In this document: positions 49,850 through 60,520 of the stretch, one piece after another
Numbering within the stretch: position 1 is the first letter of the stretch
Layout of the letters: each line of letters begins with the position of its first letter
DNA from: Trichomonas tenax
Taxonomy: Eukaryota; Parabasalia; Trichomonadida; Trichomonadidae
Reading direction: 5' to 3'
NCBI GenBank assembly: GCA_023091735.1
Contig: JALKBU010000112.1
Location: 1-64,000, forward strand
DNA length: 64,000 nt
The notes under the pieces: model-generated
Seen by the model: only the letters and a program-made list of their open reading frames with translations
Databases searched by the model: none
What the model was told of the DNA's origin: nothing
Made by a program: the position numbers and the translations under genes

Positions 49850-50539
49850 TCGCTTCTACATACCATATTGTTTTGTGTTCTGTTGTAAATTTACGCTTAT
49901 TTTCAAAATCAAAATACGAACAGATTATTAATCGACTATAACCTTGCGAAATCATTACGAAATACATCACCATTGATATGAAAGCTCTTTTTCCTTTACT
50001 TTTAACAATATTTTACATATTACAAAATATTGAAAATAATTTTCATGATATTATAGAGCTAGATACGAAATAATGCTTGAAAGCTCTATTTATCCTTAAC
50101 TTTCGTGTAAACCATCTGATAAATTATTGGTTTCACATATAAATTAAACAATTAATCAAGAAAATCATTACAGATATAGGAATTTCCCATTTATCAATGC
50201 CTTTTTATATTATATTCTGTAGCATATAGCTGTTCATTATATTTCAAAGTTTTAGGATTAATACACGCTGAGGAAAACATGTTTTATTTATTGATCATTG
50301 ATAAAAGCTAATAAGCTATGCAAAATCATGTTTATTCACAGGTATTAATGATGTAGATATATTGAAACGTGTGATCTCCTTAATAACACATCGATTCACA
50401 AAGATCAAATCAGATTCAAATTTTATTGACGCGTCATTAACTGAAATAATCCAAATATAGGTCGTTATCAAATATCTGAAAAGATATGTGTAAAACGATG
50501 AAAACAATAGATGAAAGTTAATTGTGGGTGTTTAGGATG
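49850..50539. other. Intergenic, no gene recognised
   Basis: AT-rich, with only the TCACTTTT initiator of the next gene at 50540-50547. Confidence 0.5.
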
Positions 50540-50547
50540 TCACTTTT
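50540..50547 (+). promoter_or_regulatory. Initiator TCACTTTT
   Basis: Predicted start A50542, 13 nt before ATG 50555. It decides the start: the upstream in-frame TTG and ATG would lie at or before the transcript start. Confidence 0.65.
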
Positions 50548-50554
50548 CATAATT

Positions 50555-52237
50555 ATGAATGAAGTAATTACGCCAGATGGTCTTCCTGACTCATGCAATA
50601 AGCTCACTAAATACTGTGATCTTTTCTGGTCTATTGGAACAACACCTGATGATGTTATTATGCAAGGAATCAAAGAATCCGTTGAATTAAAATTATTATC
50701 AATTGAATATATTTTGCAAATATATGAAACAATATCGGAATGTCGTCCAAAACTGCTTAAAGAGATTGCCGATTTATGTTTGGAGATAATTAAAAGCTAT
50801 AAAATTGTCAATGTTAATTCAGCATTTACTAAGTTTAATTTATTAAGATATGTTCTTATTAAACGCAGTTATCTCACTGGATTTGTCCCTCCCGTATACA
50901 ATTCATTGACAGAGAATGAAATTTTTGAAATATTTCCAAAATTATCATTCGAACATATTCTTTTTTGGGATGATCTTGATACATTGCATCAATTATGCGC
51001 TTCTCCAGAGTTTGATTTCGATTTTCGCATAAATAACACATCGATGATCGATATTGCTTCAAAACATGGATCAATCAAATGTTTTAAGTAATTGTTGATG
51101 AACAACGCAAGACTTTCTTTATTAACCCTCGAAAATTCATTCATTGGGAACAACTATGAGATTCTGCATATATGTGAAAGAAGGAATCAGATCACCTCTC
51201 TATGTATGATTAATGCAATTCAATTTTATCACAATGAGACTGTTTCTTATTTGCAAACCAAATACAAACTTGATTACCCTTGGAGGACAACATTAATGAA
51301 CTACAATCTCCCTGCTTTCTTCAACAAACTTTATAATATTCGTGAAGTTAACTCTCTTGATAATCAAGGAAATAGTCCACTTCATATTGCAGCTAAATCA
51401 GGATTGATTCCAATTTTGGAGTTTTTGTTGTCAATCGGAGCAAGAATAGACTTCAAAGATGGACAAGAAAACACTGCTTTAATGTGCGCTTCGTCATACA
51501 ATAAGTGTGAAGTTATCGCGAAACTTATATCAATGGGAGCATCGATAGAAGAGAAAGGAGCCAATGGAATGACTGCTTTGATCCACGCCGCTGCAGCATA
51601 TAGAGCAGAGGCAGTTAGAATGCTATTAAAGAATGGAGCAAACATTGAAGCCAAAGATGAATACTCAAGAACTCCTTTGATATACTCAGCAATGAACGGA
51701 TGTATTCCTGTTTGTTCCACTCTTTTAGAGCATGGAGCAAGCACTGAATCCACTGATCATCAGAACTGGACGGCATTAATGATTGCTTCTCACTACAACA
51801 GAGTTGAAGTTGTTAAGCTGTTAATCGAAAATAATGCCAACAAAGAAGCTGCAGATTTCCAGAATTTAACATCTCTTGTAATTGCTTGCGAAAATAATAA
51901 TATTGATGTTGTTAAGTTACTTGTTGATCACAATGCTAATATTGAAGCATGTGGTATCAACCAAATGACTGCTTTACTCATCGCAAGCTCGAAGAATTAT
52001 ATCAACATAATGAAAATTTTGTTAGCAAAGAATGTCAACATTGAATTTTCTGATAGAAATAACAGAACATCGCTGCTATATGCAGTGATGAATAACCATG
52101 TTGACGCTGTTAGGTTATTGCTTGAAAATAATGCAAATGTTAATGTTGTTGATAATGATGGCAACAGCGCATTTTATTATGCAACACAGAACAACAATGA
52201 TGAAATTCTTGCATTACCCTACTTTTCCAAATTTTAG
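50555..52237 (+). pseudogene. DUF3447/ankyrin protein, one stop, MITE at 3' end
   Basis: ATG 50555 (MNEVITPDGLPDSCNK). A DUF3447-like N-terminus (~180 residues) ends at TAA 51089-51091 in SIKCFK-stop-LLMNNARLS, where family members have an aromatic residue; the same frame then continues for 381 codons with about eight clean ankyrin repeats (NSPLHIAAKSGLIPILEFLLS; TALMIASHYNRVEVVKLL). The last codons (PYFSKF) come from a MITE inserted at 52217. Without the MITE the frame would end ILAL-stop. One nonsense change thus separates this from an intact ~555-residue cytosolic scaffold; readthrough or a sequencing error are alternatives. Confidence 0.8.
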
Positions 52238-52413
52238 ATCATAAAAAAATGAAGAGTGTCGAAATCCAATAATGAGAGATGATTCAGAGCTCCAAATTTT
52301 GCAACCATATAGGCACGGGGCTGTAGATTGAATCTATGTGGTTTATATGGAAATATCACACCATGGCTGAGATCGCATCAGATTCGATTTTCAAAGTTGG
52401 TACAAAAGTAGGG
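52217..52413. mobile_element. 197-bp MITE with TA duplication
   Basis: Terminal repeats CCCTACTTTT..CCAA(A/C)TTT, inverted, flanked by TA on both sides (52215-52216; 52414-52415). TA targets suggest a Tc1/mariner-mobilised element. No coding capacity. An AAAAGTAGGGTA end also appears at 54867-54878. Confidence 0.75.
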
Positions 52414-52415
52414 TA

Positions 52416-55400
52416 TAGCATCATCATGATATGGGTATTGTATCTTCATACTTATATTAATCCAAATCATTGCCAATAATGCTATATGAACATATAAAAC
52501 GGATTCTAAGCGTGTTATTCGTTATTGTGATGTTGCCAAATATTTCTTATCATCTATAATAGTGTTTTAACTTGTTAAACATACATCTTATCGATAACTT
52601 AAAAAAAATATCTATACTATTTTAGAATAAAATTAATTCCAAATGTCAAGAATATATAGATTATAACATTTTATACGATTTAATAATGCAATTATCGATT
52701 TTATTGTAGTGATTTTCAAAATCTCAATGAATTGATGAACAAGAATTAGGATATTTATGCCTGAATATGTGTATATGAGGATTCAATGACCAAAACATCT
52801 TCCATCATCATTTCTATGACTAAATCGCTTAATTATTCCTCATTTGTGCCAAAATCAAAACAGGAATCCAGATTAAGAACAATATCGAATATATAATGAT
52901 AGCAACGAGTTTTCTTCAAAAACAAGAGTGATTGAAAAGCAGATTTTTAGCTTTAACTCATCAGCCAAAGACCATTACTAATTTTTGGCTGATGAGAAAA
53001 TGTTCTCGAGATATGATTTCAATTTTGTTCTTTGAATATATATTAAAGAATGTACACTGTATCACTTAAATATATCCAATTGCATATAAGTCTTTTGTGA
53101 TGTTCATAAATATGTTGTATTATAATATTTATAAATACAACATAAAACTCAAATCCTTCAAAATAGAATCAATTTGCACCTTTTAATAAACGTATATAAT
53201 GTCATAATCGCTTGTAACCTTATCTTAGGTCAATAAAATAAATTTGTGCATTCAAATCAAGAAATGTTTTTTAAAGTTTCAAAACTTTAATGCAAACATA
53301 TCGAAATAGTTGTTGAATAGTAAATTATGCGGCATTTATTGGGATATCTCGTACTAGAAATGTCATGATTTTAGGGTTAAGATGGAAATAAAGTGCGCAT
53401 ATTTAGTTGCTTTAGCTGTTTCGTGGCAATTTTAACGTTATTAGTTACTAATATGTATATACATATGTAGTGAATGTGAATTATAAATTACCGAATCTTT
53501 TGAACTTTATTTTTGATTTGTATTTATCTAGATACGAAACAACAGTGTCGGAAAGTCACCATAGACTTATATATTCCCTAGGGGGAATGGGTCACAGTTG
53601 AAAAGGTTTGGAGAGGAATTAAACGGAATGGCGGAGTTTTTTCCTTTTTTTTAAAAAAAAACGTTACATTTTTAAAATGGGTGTTGACAAGCCAGCAAAG
53701 ACTAATTACTTCAGGTTTACAATGCAATGTTGACATAAGCCACAATGTGACAGTACACATCATTCGTGAATGCTCTTTTTTAAAACACCAATTTTTAACA
53801 TCTTCGAAAACTATACAAGCTCTTAACATTAAGAATGAGAATTTAAATTCACTCTCTCAAAGAAATAAGTCAATAACTCATTTTCATATTTCTCGACAAA
53901 ATTAGTTTATGTTATTATGGTTATTTAAGATAATAGAGTTAACTACAGTATGCGAAAAGTCTATCGAGCCATGCAAATGCATATTTTCTTTCAATTTAGA
54001 ATTTTCAAAAATTGTTATTTCTTTATTATAGCCTTGATATGCAGAGGTGGGTTTAAGCAAATCGAAGCATGTACAGAGCAACAATTATTTTAACTAAATT
54101 GATATTATTTTTTTTCTCAATATCTGATTGTATATATTTTTCAGTGTATTGATTAAAAATGCATAACACTTGACTACTGCAGCATTTTCTTCATGTTCAA
54201 TTGATGAAAAACTATATGCTTTTTCATATGATAATAAATTCCGATTTATACACACAGCATTGCCGTATTTATCATTACTTTTAGTTTTCTGATCATTTTG
54301 AATATTTTATATATGTTGAATTCATAGTTTTAGAATGAAATTTCCGATTTCATATGTGTTTTTACGCTAACAGCAATAATAAACATAATGTTTCAAATAT
54401 GTTGGGGCTATATCATATATTTTTCCATTTATAACACAATTATAGCATAATATTATGAATGTTTAACAATTATAGTTATTTCATTTCATTCATAGTTAAA
54501 ACGATTAAGTGGCCCCTAAACTACAAAATATAAGTATTTGGTTGAAATATTCAATAGGCAAGGTAATCAGATTAAGTCGAATCCTTACTTTTCAGTTTTG
54601 ATACTGTGAATCAGTGCCCATATATATGGGTATATATGATGCAAATTATCAGGCTCCAGATGTTCATATTCATCGAGTTTTTTATGAAGCGCAAATTTCA
54701 TGAAAATGTGATGATGAAACATCTTTGTTCGAGGCTTGTGCCATACCATATTGTCACACTCCTGATGCTATTTATAATGTTGTGTTTATTTTTGAATTTG
54801 CTGCGATATTGAGGATTTTTTCTAAAAAATGTTTTTTTTTTTTTTAAAAAAAAGTCTAAAAGTAGGAAAAGTAGGGTATTGAATGCCAATAAACATTGAG
54901 AATAAACTATATATGTGTTTAAATTATTTCTATCTTTCTAAAAATTTCTGTTTTGTCAATGATATTTTTCAATATTGTTTTAGAAGTGTATCAACTCTGG
55001 GTGTCAGAACCAGATCAAACATGCATGGGCAGATATAACTCTTATGTGATGCCATACATAACTGTAGTGTTAAACATATATAATATCGTTTCATATTTTT
55101 CATTAACAATTTGATATCAGCTTATTATTAAGTAAATAGCAATATTTATTATAAATATATCACATGCTGACAACATAGTAACATATTACAAATAATACAA
55201 GCTCCTAATTGAATAATTGTTCAGTATCTTAATTTATAAATACACGAAATCATTGCGGAGACGACAATACACATAGATGCATGCACATATTACATGTTTT
55301 TAATGTGATGCACCAACTTATACTCATAGCCTCCCAATGAATATGCTGAAATTATTGATTAAAAGAAATAAAGTGTTCAAAAATAAAAACGATGAAAAAT

Positions 55401-55834
55401 AATTAGCATCATATATACTATTTTATTAATGTAAACAGTGTCAAATAAATTGTGAAAAAACGTGACTTTTAACCTTATCCACTTTTTAAAATATGGTTTA
55501 TTATAACATTTACATAATGACAATGCTAATTTTGCCAATTTTGGCCGCTAAAAACCATATTTGAGAGTTAAAACACTTCTATTTTTTGTAAAAATCAAAA
55601 TTCTTGACAAAAGTGATATATTTTGAAAAGTTTACAAAATAATTTTCTAAAATGGTTCACTTTTGTATCAAGAATGGAAATATTAGTAGAACAATTGAAG
55701 ACTGTGGATTTCTTTTAATTATAATTATATGGGAAGCTTTTGGATAGATCAAGTTCGAAATTAATGAATTAGAATTAAATTCATGCATAATACAAAAACA
55801 TTTATTAAGTTACAAAATAAAGATATATATAGTT
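52416..55834. other. Intergenic, 3.4 kb, transposon debris but no gene
   Basis: Contains the perfect hairpin at 52957-52996. CAGTGTCGG at 53546, like the end of the TTAA element, is followed by a short frame (53681-53905, TSQQRLITSGLQCNVDISHN) that may be a transposase remnant. T/A junction tracts occur at 53645 and 54830, with an isolated MITE-like end at 54867. A coherent but unrecognised frame at 54638-54813 (DANYQAPDVHIHRVF; CAIPYCHTPDA) has one stop. Confidence 0.45.
52957..52996. repeat. Perfect 13-bp stem hairpin
   Basis: CTCATCAGCCAAA at 52957-52969 and TTTGGCTGATGAG at 52984-52996, with a 14-base loop. GC content is above its surroundings. It could be part of a small RNA or a tiny inverted-repeat insertion. 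Confidence 0.75.
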
Positions 55835-57073
55835 CTATTGTGTTGGAGATGTTACGAAAGCAAATCCTTCATATCCTGGTTCTTCAACGAATGATATACC
55901 TTCAGGATCAATTCGATCAGGTTCTGGAGGATCTGGAATATGTTCTGGTGGAACGAAATCATCACGGATATGGAAATACATATAATCCATGAAAGCAACT
56001 AAAAGAATAATTGTTTCTTCGCATGCAAATAAAAGCGAATTCTTCAGTCTGGCGAGAGCAGAATAAGCAGTACAGAATACAAAGCATAAGACAAACTCAG
56101 AATAGACAACATTGAAGTTGAGAGTGAATCTAGTTTTGAGCGTAATTTGGTGATCATTGTGATATTCATCATTGATTCTTTGAGTGAAAAACGCTCCATT
56201 TCCAACTGCAATGGCGTATCCTGCAATTGTCATTGTGCAGATAAAAGTGTATATGATTGTCAGCAATATTGCATCTGTGCATTCAGCGAGTTTTCTTGAG
56301 AAGAAGAACCAAAATATGTTATGGTAACTAAAGAAGAACTCTGAAATTTTCATTGTTGGACGAAGTGTGCTCAATCCGTTTGAAGCGAATAAGTTAACAA
56401 GAAAAACAAGTGAATTTGTCATTATATCTAATAACTCTACGCCTAAGCTCAGCAAAAACGAAACTTGATCGGTATCTAATTCAGATTTTTCAGCCCACAA
56501 ATAAGCCTCTGTGCCAATTGAAATTGCCTTCAGTGTCGTTGATACTGCAAAGAAATTCACTAATTTAATATTAAACCTTTGATTTTGGAAAATATTGAAA
56601 ATCCATAGAAGCGTAATAATCGTATAAACGATAGACAAAAACATGGCAATGTAAGGAATTAGTTGGTCTCTATGGTCCAGGAATGTATTATTGTTCTTAT
56701 ATTCAACATCTAATTTAATTTCTCTGAGTAAGCAATTGTAAAAAACAGGGAAATATACGTCTTTGCTCACGAAAACGTGGTTCCAATTGTCCATTCTTGG
56801 TTCTTTTGTTAAATGGAAAATATATTCTTGTCTCTTTGTGATATTTAAGCAGAAGTTCGTAGGATCTTTGAAATATGTTCTGTTTCTGTAGTATTGTTGC
56901 TCTGTTAGAAGAAAAAGGAGAGATCCATTGACATTGTTTCCAACAAATCGCGCTTTAAATGTTCCTCCTTTGTCGAATCCGAACTCCGGCAGATAAACAA
57001 CTTGAGTCTTCCTTTCTATGACTGCGCTGAATTTAAGAGAAAAGGAAAGACTGAAGAAAAAAACGAGGAACAT
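55835..57073 (-). CDS. Seven-TM GOST/lung 7TM receptor-like protein
   Basis: Start moved to ATG 57073 (MFLVFFFSLSFSLKFSA), a clear signal peptide; the longer frame begins with TTG. A luminal domain of ~130 residues with NxT/NxS sites (NNVNGSLLF, NRTYF, NITKR) is followed by seven hydrophobic helices from residue ~140 (PYIAMFLSIVYTIITLLWIF) to ~375, and a Pro/Asp-rich cytoplasmic tail (PPEHIPDPPEPD). The layout is that of GPR107/TMEM87-type (GOST) proteins of the Golgi and endosomes. The call rests on topology, not on diagnostic residues. Frame intact. Confidence 0.6.
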   Translation of the reverse strand: MFLVFFFSLSFSLKFSAVIERKTQVVYLPEFGFDKGGTFKARFVGNNVNGSLLFLLTEQQYYRNRTYFKDPTNFCLNITKRQEYIFHLTKEPRMDNWNHVFVSKDVYFPVFYNCLLREIKLDVEYKNNNTFLDHRDQLIPYIAMFLSIVYTIITLLWIFNIFQNQRFNIKLVNFFAVSTTLKAISIGTEAYLWAEKSELDTDQVSFLLSLGVELLDIMTNSLVFLVNLFASNGLSTLRPTMKISEFFFSYHNIFWFFFSRKLAECTDAILLTIIYTFICTMTIAGYAIAVGNGAFFTQRINDEYHNDHQITLKTRFTLNFNVVYSEFVLCFVFCTAYSALARLKNSLLFACEETIILLVAFMDYMYFHIRDDFVPPEHIPDPPEPDRIDPEGISFVEEPGYEGFAFVTSPTQ

Positions 57074-57088
57074 TTTGTCACTTTTCAA

Positions 57089-58037
57089 AAATTTTGAAAG
57101 TTACACATTATCGCAAAATAATGGGTCTACCCTCAATTATTTTAAAAATCAATTCTAGACATCGCTGTTAATTCTATAGCATCAAATACATATGGCGTAT
57201 CAACATATTTCAATCTCTAAGTGTTCAGCAATATCTTATATGGGAGCAAAATTATCATCTTTTTGTAAAATACACCATCATTAAAAACTGGTTTTTGATA
57301 GTCGAATATTGTAAATATTCTGCTAATAATAAAGTGCAATCTATAGTTCTAGGTCTATATTATAATCTATTAGTTAGAACATTCATTGTCTATCAGAAAA
57401 TCATCAAAATCAATCATGAATAAATTTTTCCAAAATATTGCTTTTCGCAAAAGTGACGAAATATTAACCTTAAAAATCACATTGATATTCTCATGTCTGT
57501 TTATTCTTAAACACATAGTTCGGAAAATATATTCTCCTATGCAATTGGAAACAAACCATATGCATTACAGTTTATAAATATGTTTACTTTAAAGTTTGAA
57601 CAAAATATTGTTTTTTACTTCATTTACTCCCTATGAATTTCTAATTAAATATACATTGCTTTACAGATTATTTTCGATACTTTGAGTGCAAGAAAGATTG
57701 ATGATGCAAGAACTTTGCTCTTGTTTAGTTAGTCAATAATAATATTCATAACTTTAGTTCTCCCTAAAGTTCTCCGAAGATAATTTGGCTCGCGTCAAAT
57801 CTCTGACATTCAGGGAGATTATTGAAATCACATTCCCAAATGTCGCGCAAAAAAATAAACAAAAACAACAAATATAATTAACAAATCAATAATAGTTTGG
57901 ATGCAAAAATGATAACTTAGTTGACTGGTCATCGGAAGTTCGTACTAAGTAAAAACATCTGACTCATAAAGGGATCGATTTTGGAACTTCAGAAATAAAT
58001 CTTAAACTGTCTTGATAAATTTTGGCGTAATTCTTAA
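57089..58037. other. Intergenic, no gene recognised
   Basis: AT-rich; ORFs are short and without family features. Confidence 0.5.
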
Positions 58038-58284
58038 GGGTGCACTTCGACCGATTTGACACCCGCACAATTGCTAAGGTTATTTTGTTTTTATTGGGAA
58101 AAATGTGAAAATAAAAATAGACTTTTTTTTTCGAAGTTGTTGGGTAAATATATATCACTATGGTAATATCGAATATGCTATATGATAAGGAAAGATCTAA
58201 AACTTGCTACGTTTCAAATTGTTTAAAATTGTCATGAAAAATTTCAAATGTTGGAAATAAATTTGTTATCGTCCAAGTGCACCC
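58038..58284. mobile_element. 247-bp MITE with TAA duplication (PIF/Harbinger-like)
   Basis: Ends GGGTGCACTTCGACCGAT and, inverted, GGGTGCACTTGGACGAT, each bordered by TAA (58035-58037; 58285-58287). A three-base TWA duplication with G-rich termini is characteristic of PIF/Harbinger. No coding capacity. Confidence 0.75.
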
Positions 58285-58287
58285 TAA

Positions 58288-58871
58288 GACATAGCTAATG
58301 CATTGCACAGCATAGTCTAGAGTATCACTTCTGTCCAACGAATATGATTATTTATGATCTGAACTCTGAAGTATTTAGGAATTTTGTAAAATATCAATAA
58401 AAGCTAAAAGTAACTTTGGACATTATAAGAAATGCAAGGTGATGTTGCTTGGTGCTATTTATTCATGCTGTTTGTCGATTGGTAATATGATACAAAAAAA
58501 TTTGCCTGCTTTTCATAGTTTTTTTACCACGGCACTAACTCTACTAGGGAATTTAGGACTAATTCAGGTTCATACTAGTCGAAGCCATGTAAAAATGGTG
58601 ACGAATCTGAATAGAAATTGTTTTCAAACGATAATGCTTGCATTTTTTGTTGCCAATGGATTCTGGAACTTCGAAAACACCAAAAAGCTACATGATTGAT
58701 GGCCCAGGGTTAAATTTTAAGAAGTGGGTGTCCACCCACATTAAAAATTGTGATGGACTCGATTTTTGAAATTTAGTTTAAACATAAAACATTAAATAGA
58801 GCGATGAAATAGCATATCATCTAAGCAAACGCGGAATTGCCATTATAATTCTAGTGTTAATCCTATCACAA
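58288..58871. other. Intergenic with a GTGGGTG-TC-CACCCAC palindrome
   Basis: An 85-codon plus-strand frame at 58442-58699 has no recognisable features and I do not count it as a gene. A GC-rich palindrome lies at 58724-58739. Confidence 0.45.
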
Positions 58872-59006
58872 ATGGCTCAGACACCATATATATATAGTGA
58901 TAATCAAAATATTGAAAACTTAATCTTCGATCCAGTCAAAGTTCCTAAATTATCATTGTCTCCAACAAATAGTCCGTCTAAGCTTGGCATTAAAGAAAAT
59001 AAATAA
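58872..59006 (+). CDS. Small conserved-looking ORF (44 aa)
   Basis: ATG 58872 (MAQTPYIYSDNQNIENLIFD) ends KLGIKENK-TAA. It is preceded by TCACA, an initiator four bases before the ATG, the very short leader seen in trichomonad genes. The C-terminal half is Ser/Pro/Lys-rich (VKVPKLSLSPTNSPSKLG) with several SP sites. Amino-acid content looks host-like. There is no homologue I can name. Confidence 0.45.
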   Translation: MAQTPYIYSDNQNIENLIFDPVKVPKLSLSPTNSPSKLGIKENK

Positions 59007-59336
59007 TATCGTTCATCATATCATTTACGCAGTTTTAATGAATAAATTTTTATTCTAAATTATGCTTATTTTTTTAAAAAAGAAGATATATATATATCAT
59101 TCTTATTATTTAATTTCATCATTTCAATTAAAGAATCATTATCATGCAAAATCATTCTTTTCTTTAAGTCGCTAAAATCGAAGGCAGCAAGCTTAGCCAA
59201 GACAGGAATATCGACACAAAGACATAGATGTAGATATATATAAAGCAAATAAAATTTTCAAATTTGATTAGTAAAATTCATGAAATCTAAGATAAATATT
59301 TACTTCTATAATTCAAAAATCTCTATCATTCAAGGC

Positions 59337-59726
59337 TTATTCTTCCTTTTTTTCCTTCTTCTTCTGATCGAATTTCTTCTTTTTGTCTTGCTTTTCGCCT
59401 TTATCGTTCTTCTTTGTATTTTCTACATTGTTGTTCTTTGGTTTTCTGTCGAATTGTTTCCTATCTTGCTTTTGTTTATTATCAGATTTATTATCTTTGC
59501 CCTTATTTTCTTTCTTTTCGAATTTCTTTGTTGGCTTTGGCTTGTTCTTAGATGTTTCAGCATCCTTTTCAGATTTTTCTGGTGTATCTGCATTTTCCTC
59601 GTTTACTGGCTGCTTTTTCTCAGCATTGAGCTTCTTCTGCTTCTCAATCTCCACCTCCATGGTTTGGATCGCTTTTGTATCGACAAGACCAACGAGATGA
59701 CCGAAAAACTGGAAATCTTCCTCCAT
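59337..59726 (-). CDS. Lys/Glu-rich low-complexity protein (129 aa)
   Basis: ATG 59726 (MEEDFQFFGHLVGLVDTKAIQ) follows TCATAATG, an initiator overlapping a very short leader. The first 30 residues are ordered-looking; the remaining ~95 are Lys/Asn/Glu/Asp low complexity (KKFEKKENKGKDNKSDNKQ) ending KKKEKKEE. Such tails bind RNA or acidic partners, but no family is evident. Strand choice is supported by codon pattern; the plus-strand frames over the same DNA are hydrophobic antisense shadows. Confidence 0.6.
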   Translation of the reverse strand: MEEDFQFFGHLVGLVDTKAIQTMEVEIEKQKKLNAEKKQPVNEENADTPEKSEKDAETSKNKPKPTKKFEKKENKGKDNKSDNKQKQDRKQFDRKPKNNNVENTKKNDKGEKQDKKKKFDQKKKEKKEE

Positions 59727-59779
59727 TATGAAAAAAAAATTCTTTTAGACACAAATTTTTTGTTTCAAGATTTGACTAT

Positions 59780-60520
59780 ATAAATGGATACTTTATGATG
59801 TGTAATTTGATTTATATTATTTATTTTGTTCATAAATTCATTATTTATTGATATAGGATTGATTTTATTATTTTGTTTTTTGTTGTGTAAAATCAATTTT
59901 TGACATGTAAATTACTTCATTTTACTTCTTGTTTTCTTCATATAATGTATGTGCAGATCAAAATTGATTGTATATTTTAAATATCTGAAACCAAAGCTAC
60001 AATTGTTACTTGGTAAACTTGAATCTACTTGTAATTTAAATCAATCCAAAAATATTATTGAGAATCAACTTATTTATATAAATGACAATTTATACGGCAT
60101 AATTGCGCGTATATTCCGGTTATTAAAGAGTATTAAAGCACATAAATTTTTATTTTGAGAAATAGTTCGTGAAATTTGTGATTTAGAGTCTTGCTTTATA
60201 TAAACCAAAGTTATTTGTGATCTGAGCAGATATTAGTAGATACATATTGGCTGGTTGTAACGAATATCAAATTTCATCAAATTTTTCTGTCATCAATGGC
60301 TTGTGAAATGCTTCATACTGTAAGCATAGAAATTGACTTCCGTCACAGGAACATCTTCCTCGCGTCCAAATTTTGTGTTTTTATAAAGGAATATTTTTGA
60401 AAGTCTTATTTTTCGAATTTTGACCGAGAAATCTCGTTCTCTGTCCGATGAAAGTCATAAAAATGAAGAAATTTTAAAATTGAAACTTAACAATGTCTAT
60501 CGTCCTTTTGTTTACTAAAA
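59780..60520. other. Intergenic; CCTTTT box before the TTLL gene
   Basis: No gene recognised. CGTCCTTTTG lies about 14-20 bases before ATG 60521 and resembles the CCTTT (M5-type) core element of T. vaginalis promoters that lack a classical initiator. Confidence 0.4.

Noticed and set aside
58442..58699. Hydrophobic 85-codon frame as a membrane protein gene
   Set aside because: No initiator, no coherent helix spacing, codon use unlike neighbours; could be chance in AT-rich DNA.
59280..59783. Hydrophobic plus-strand frames of 105 and 167 codons
   Set aside because: Antisense of the Lys/Glu-rich gene at 59337-59726; apparent membrane segments arise from complementing AAA/GAA codons.
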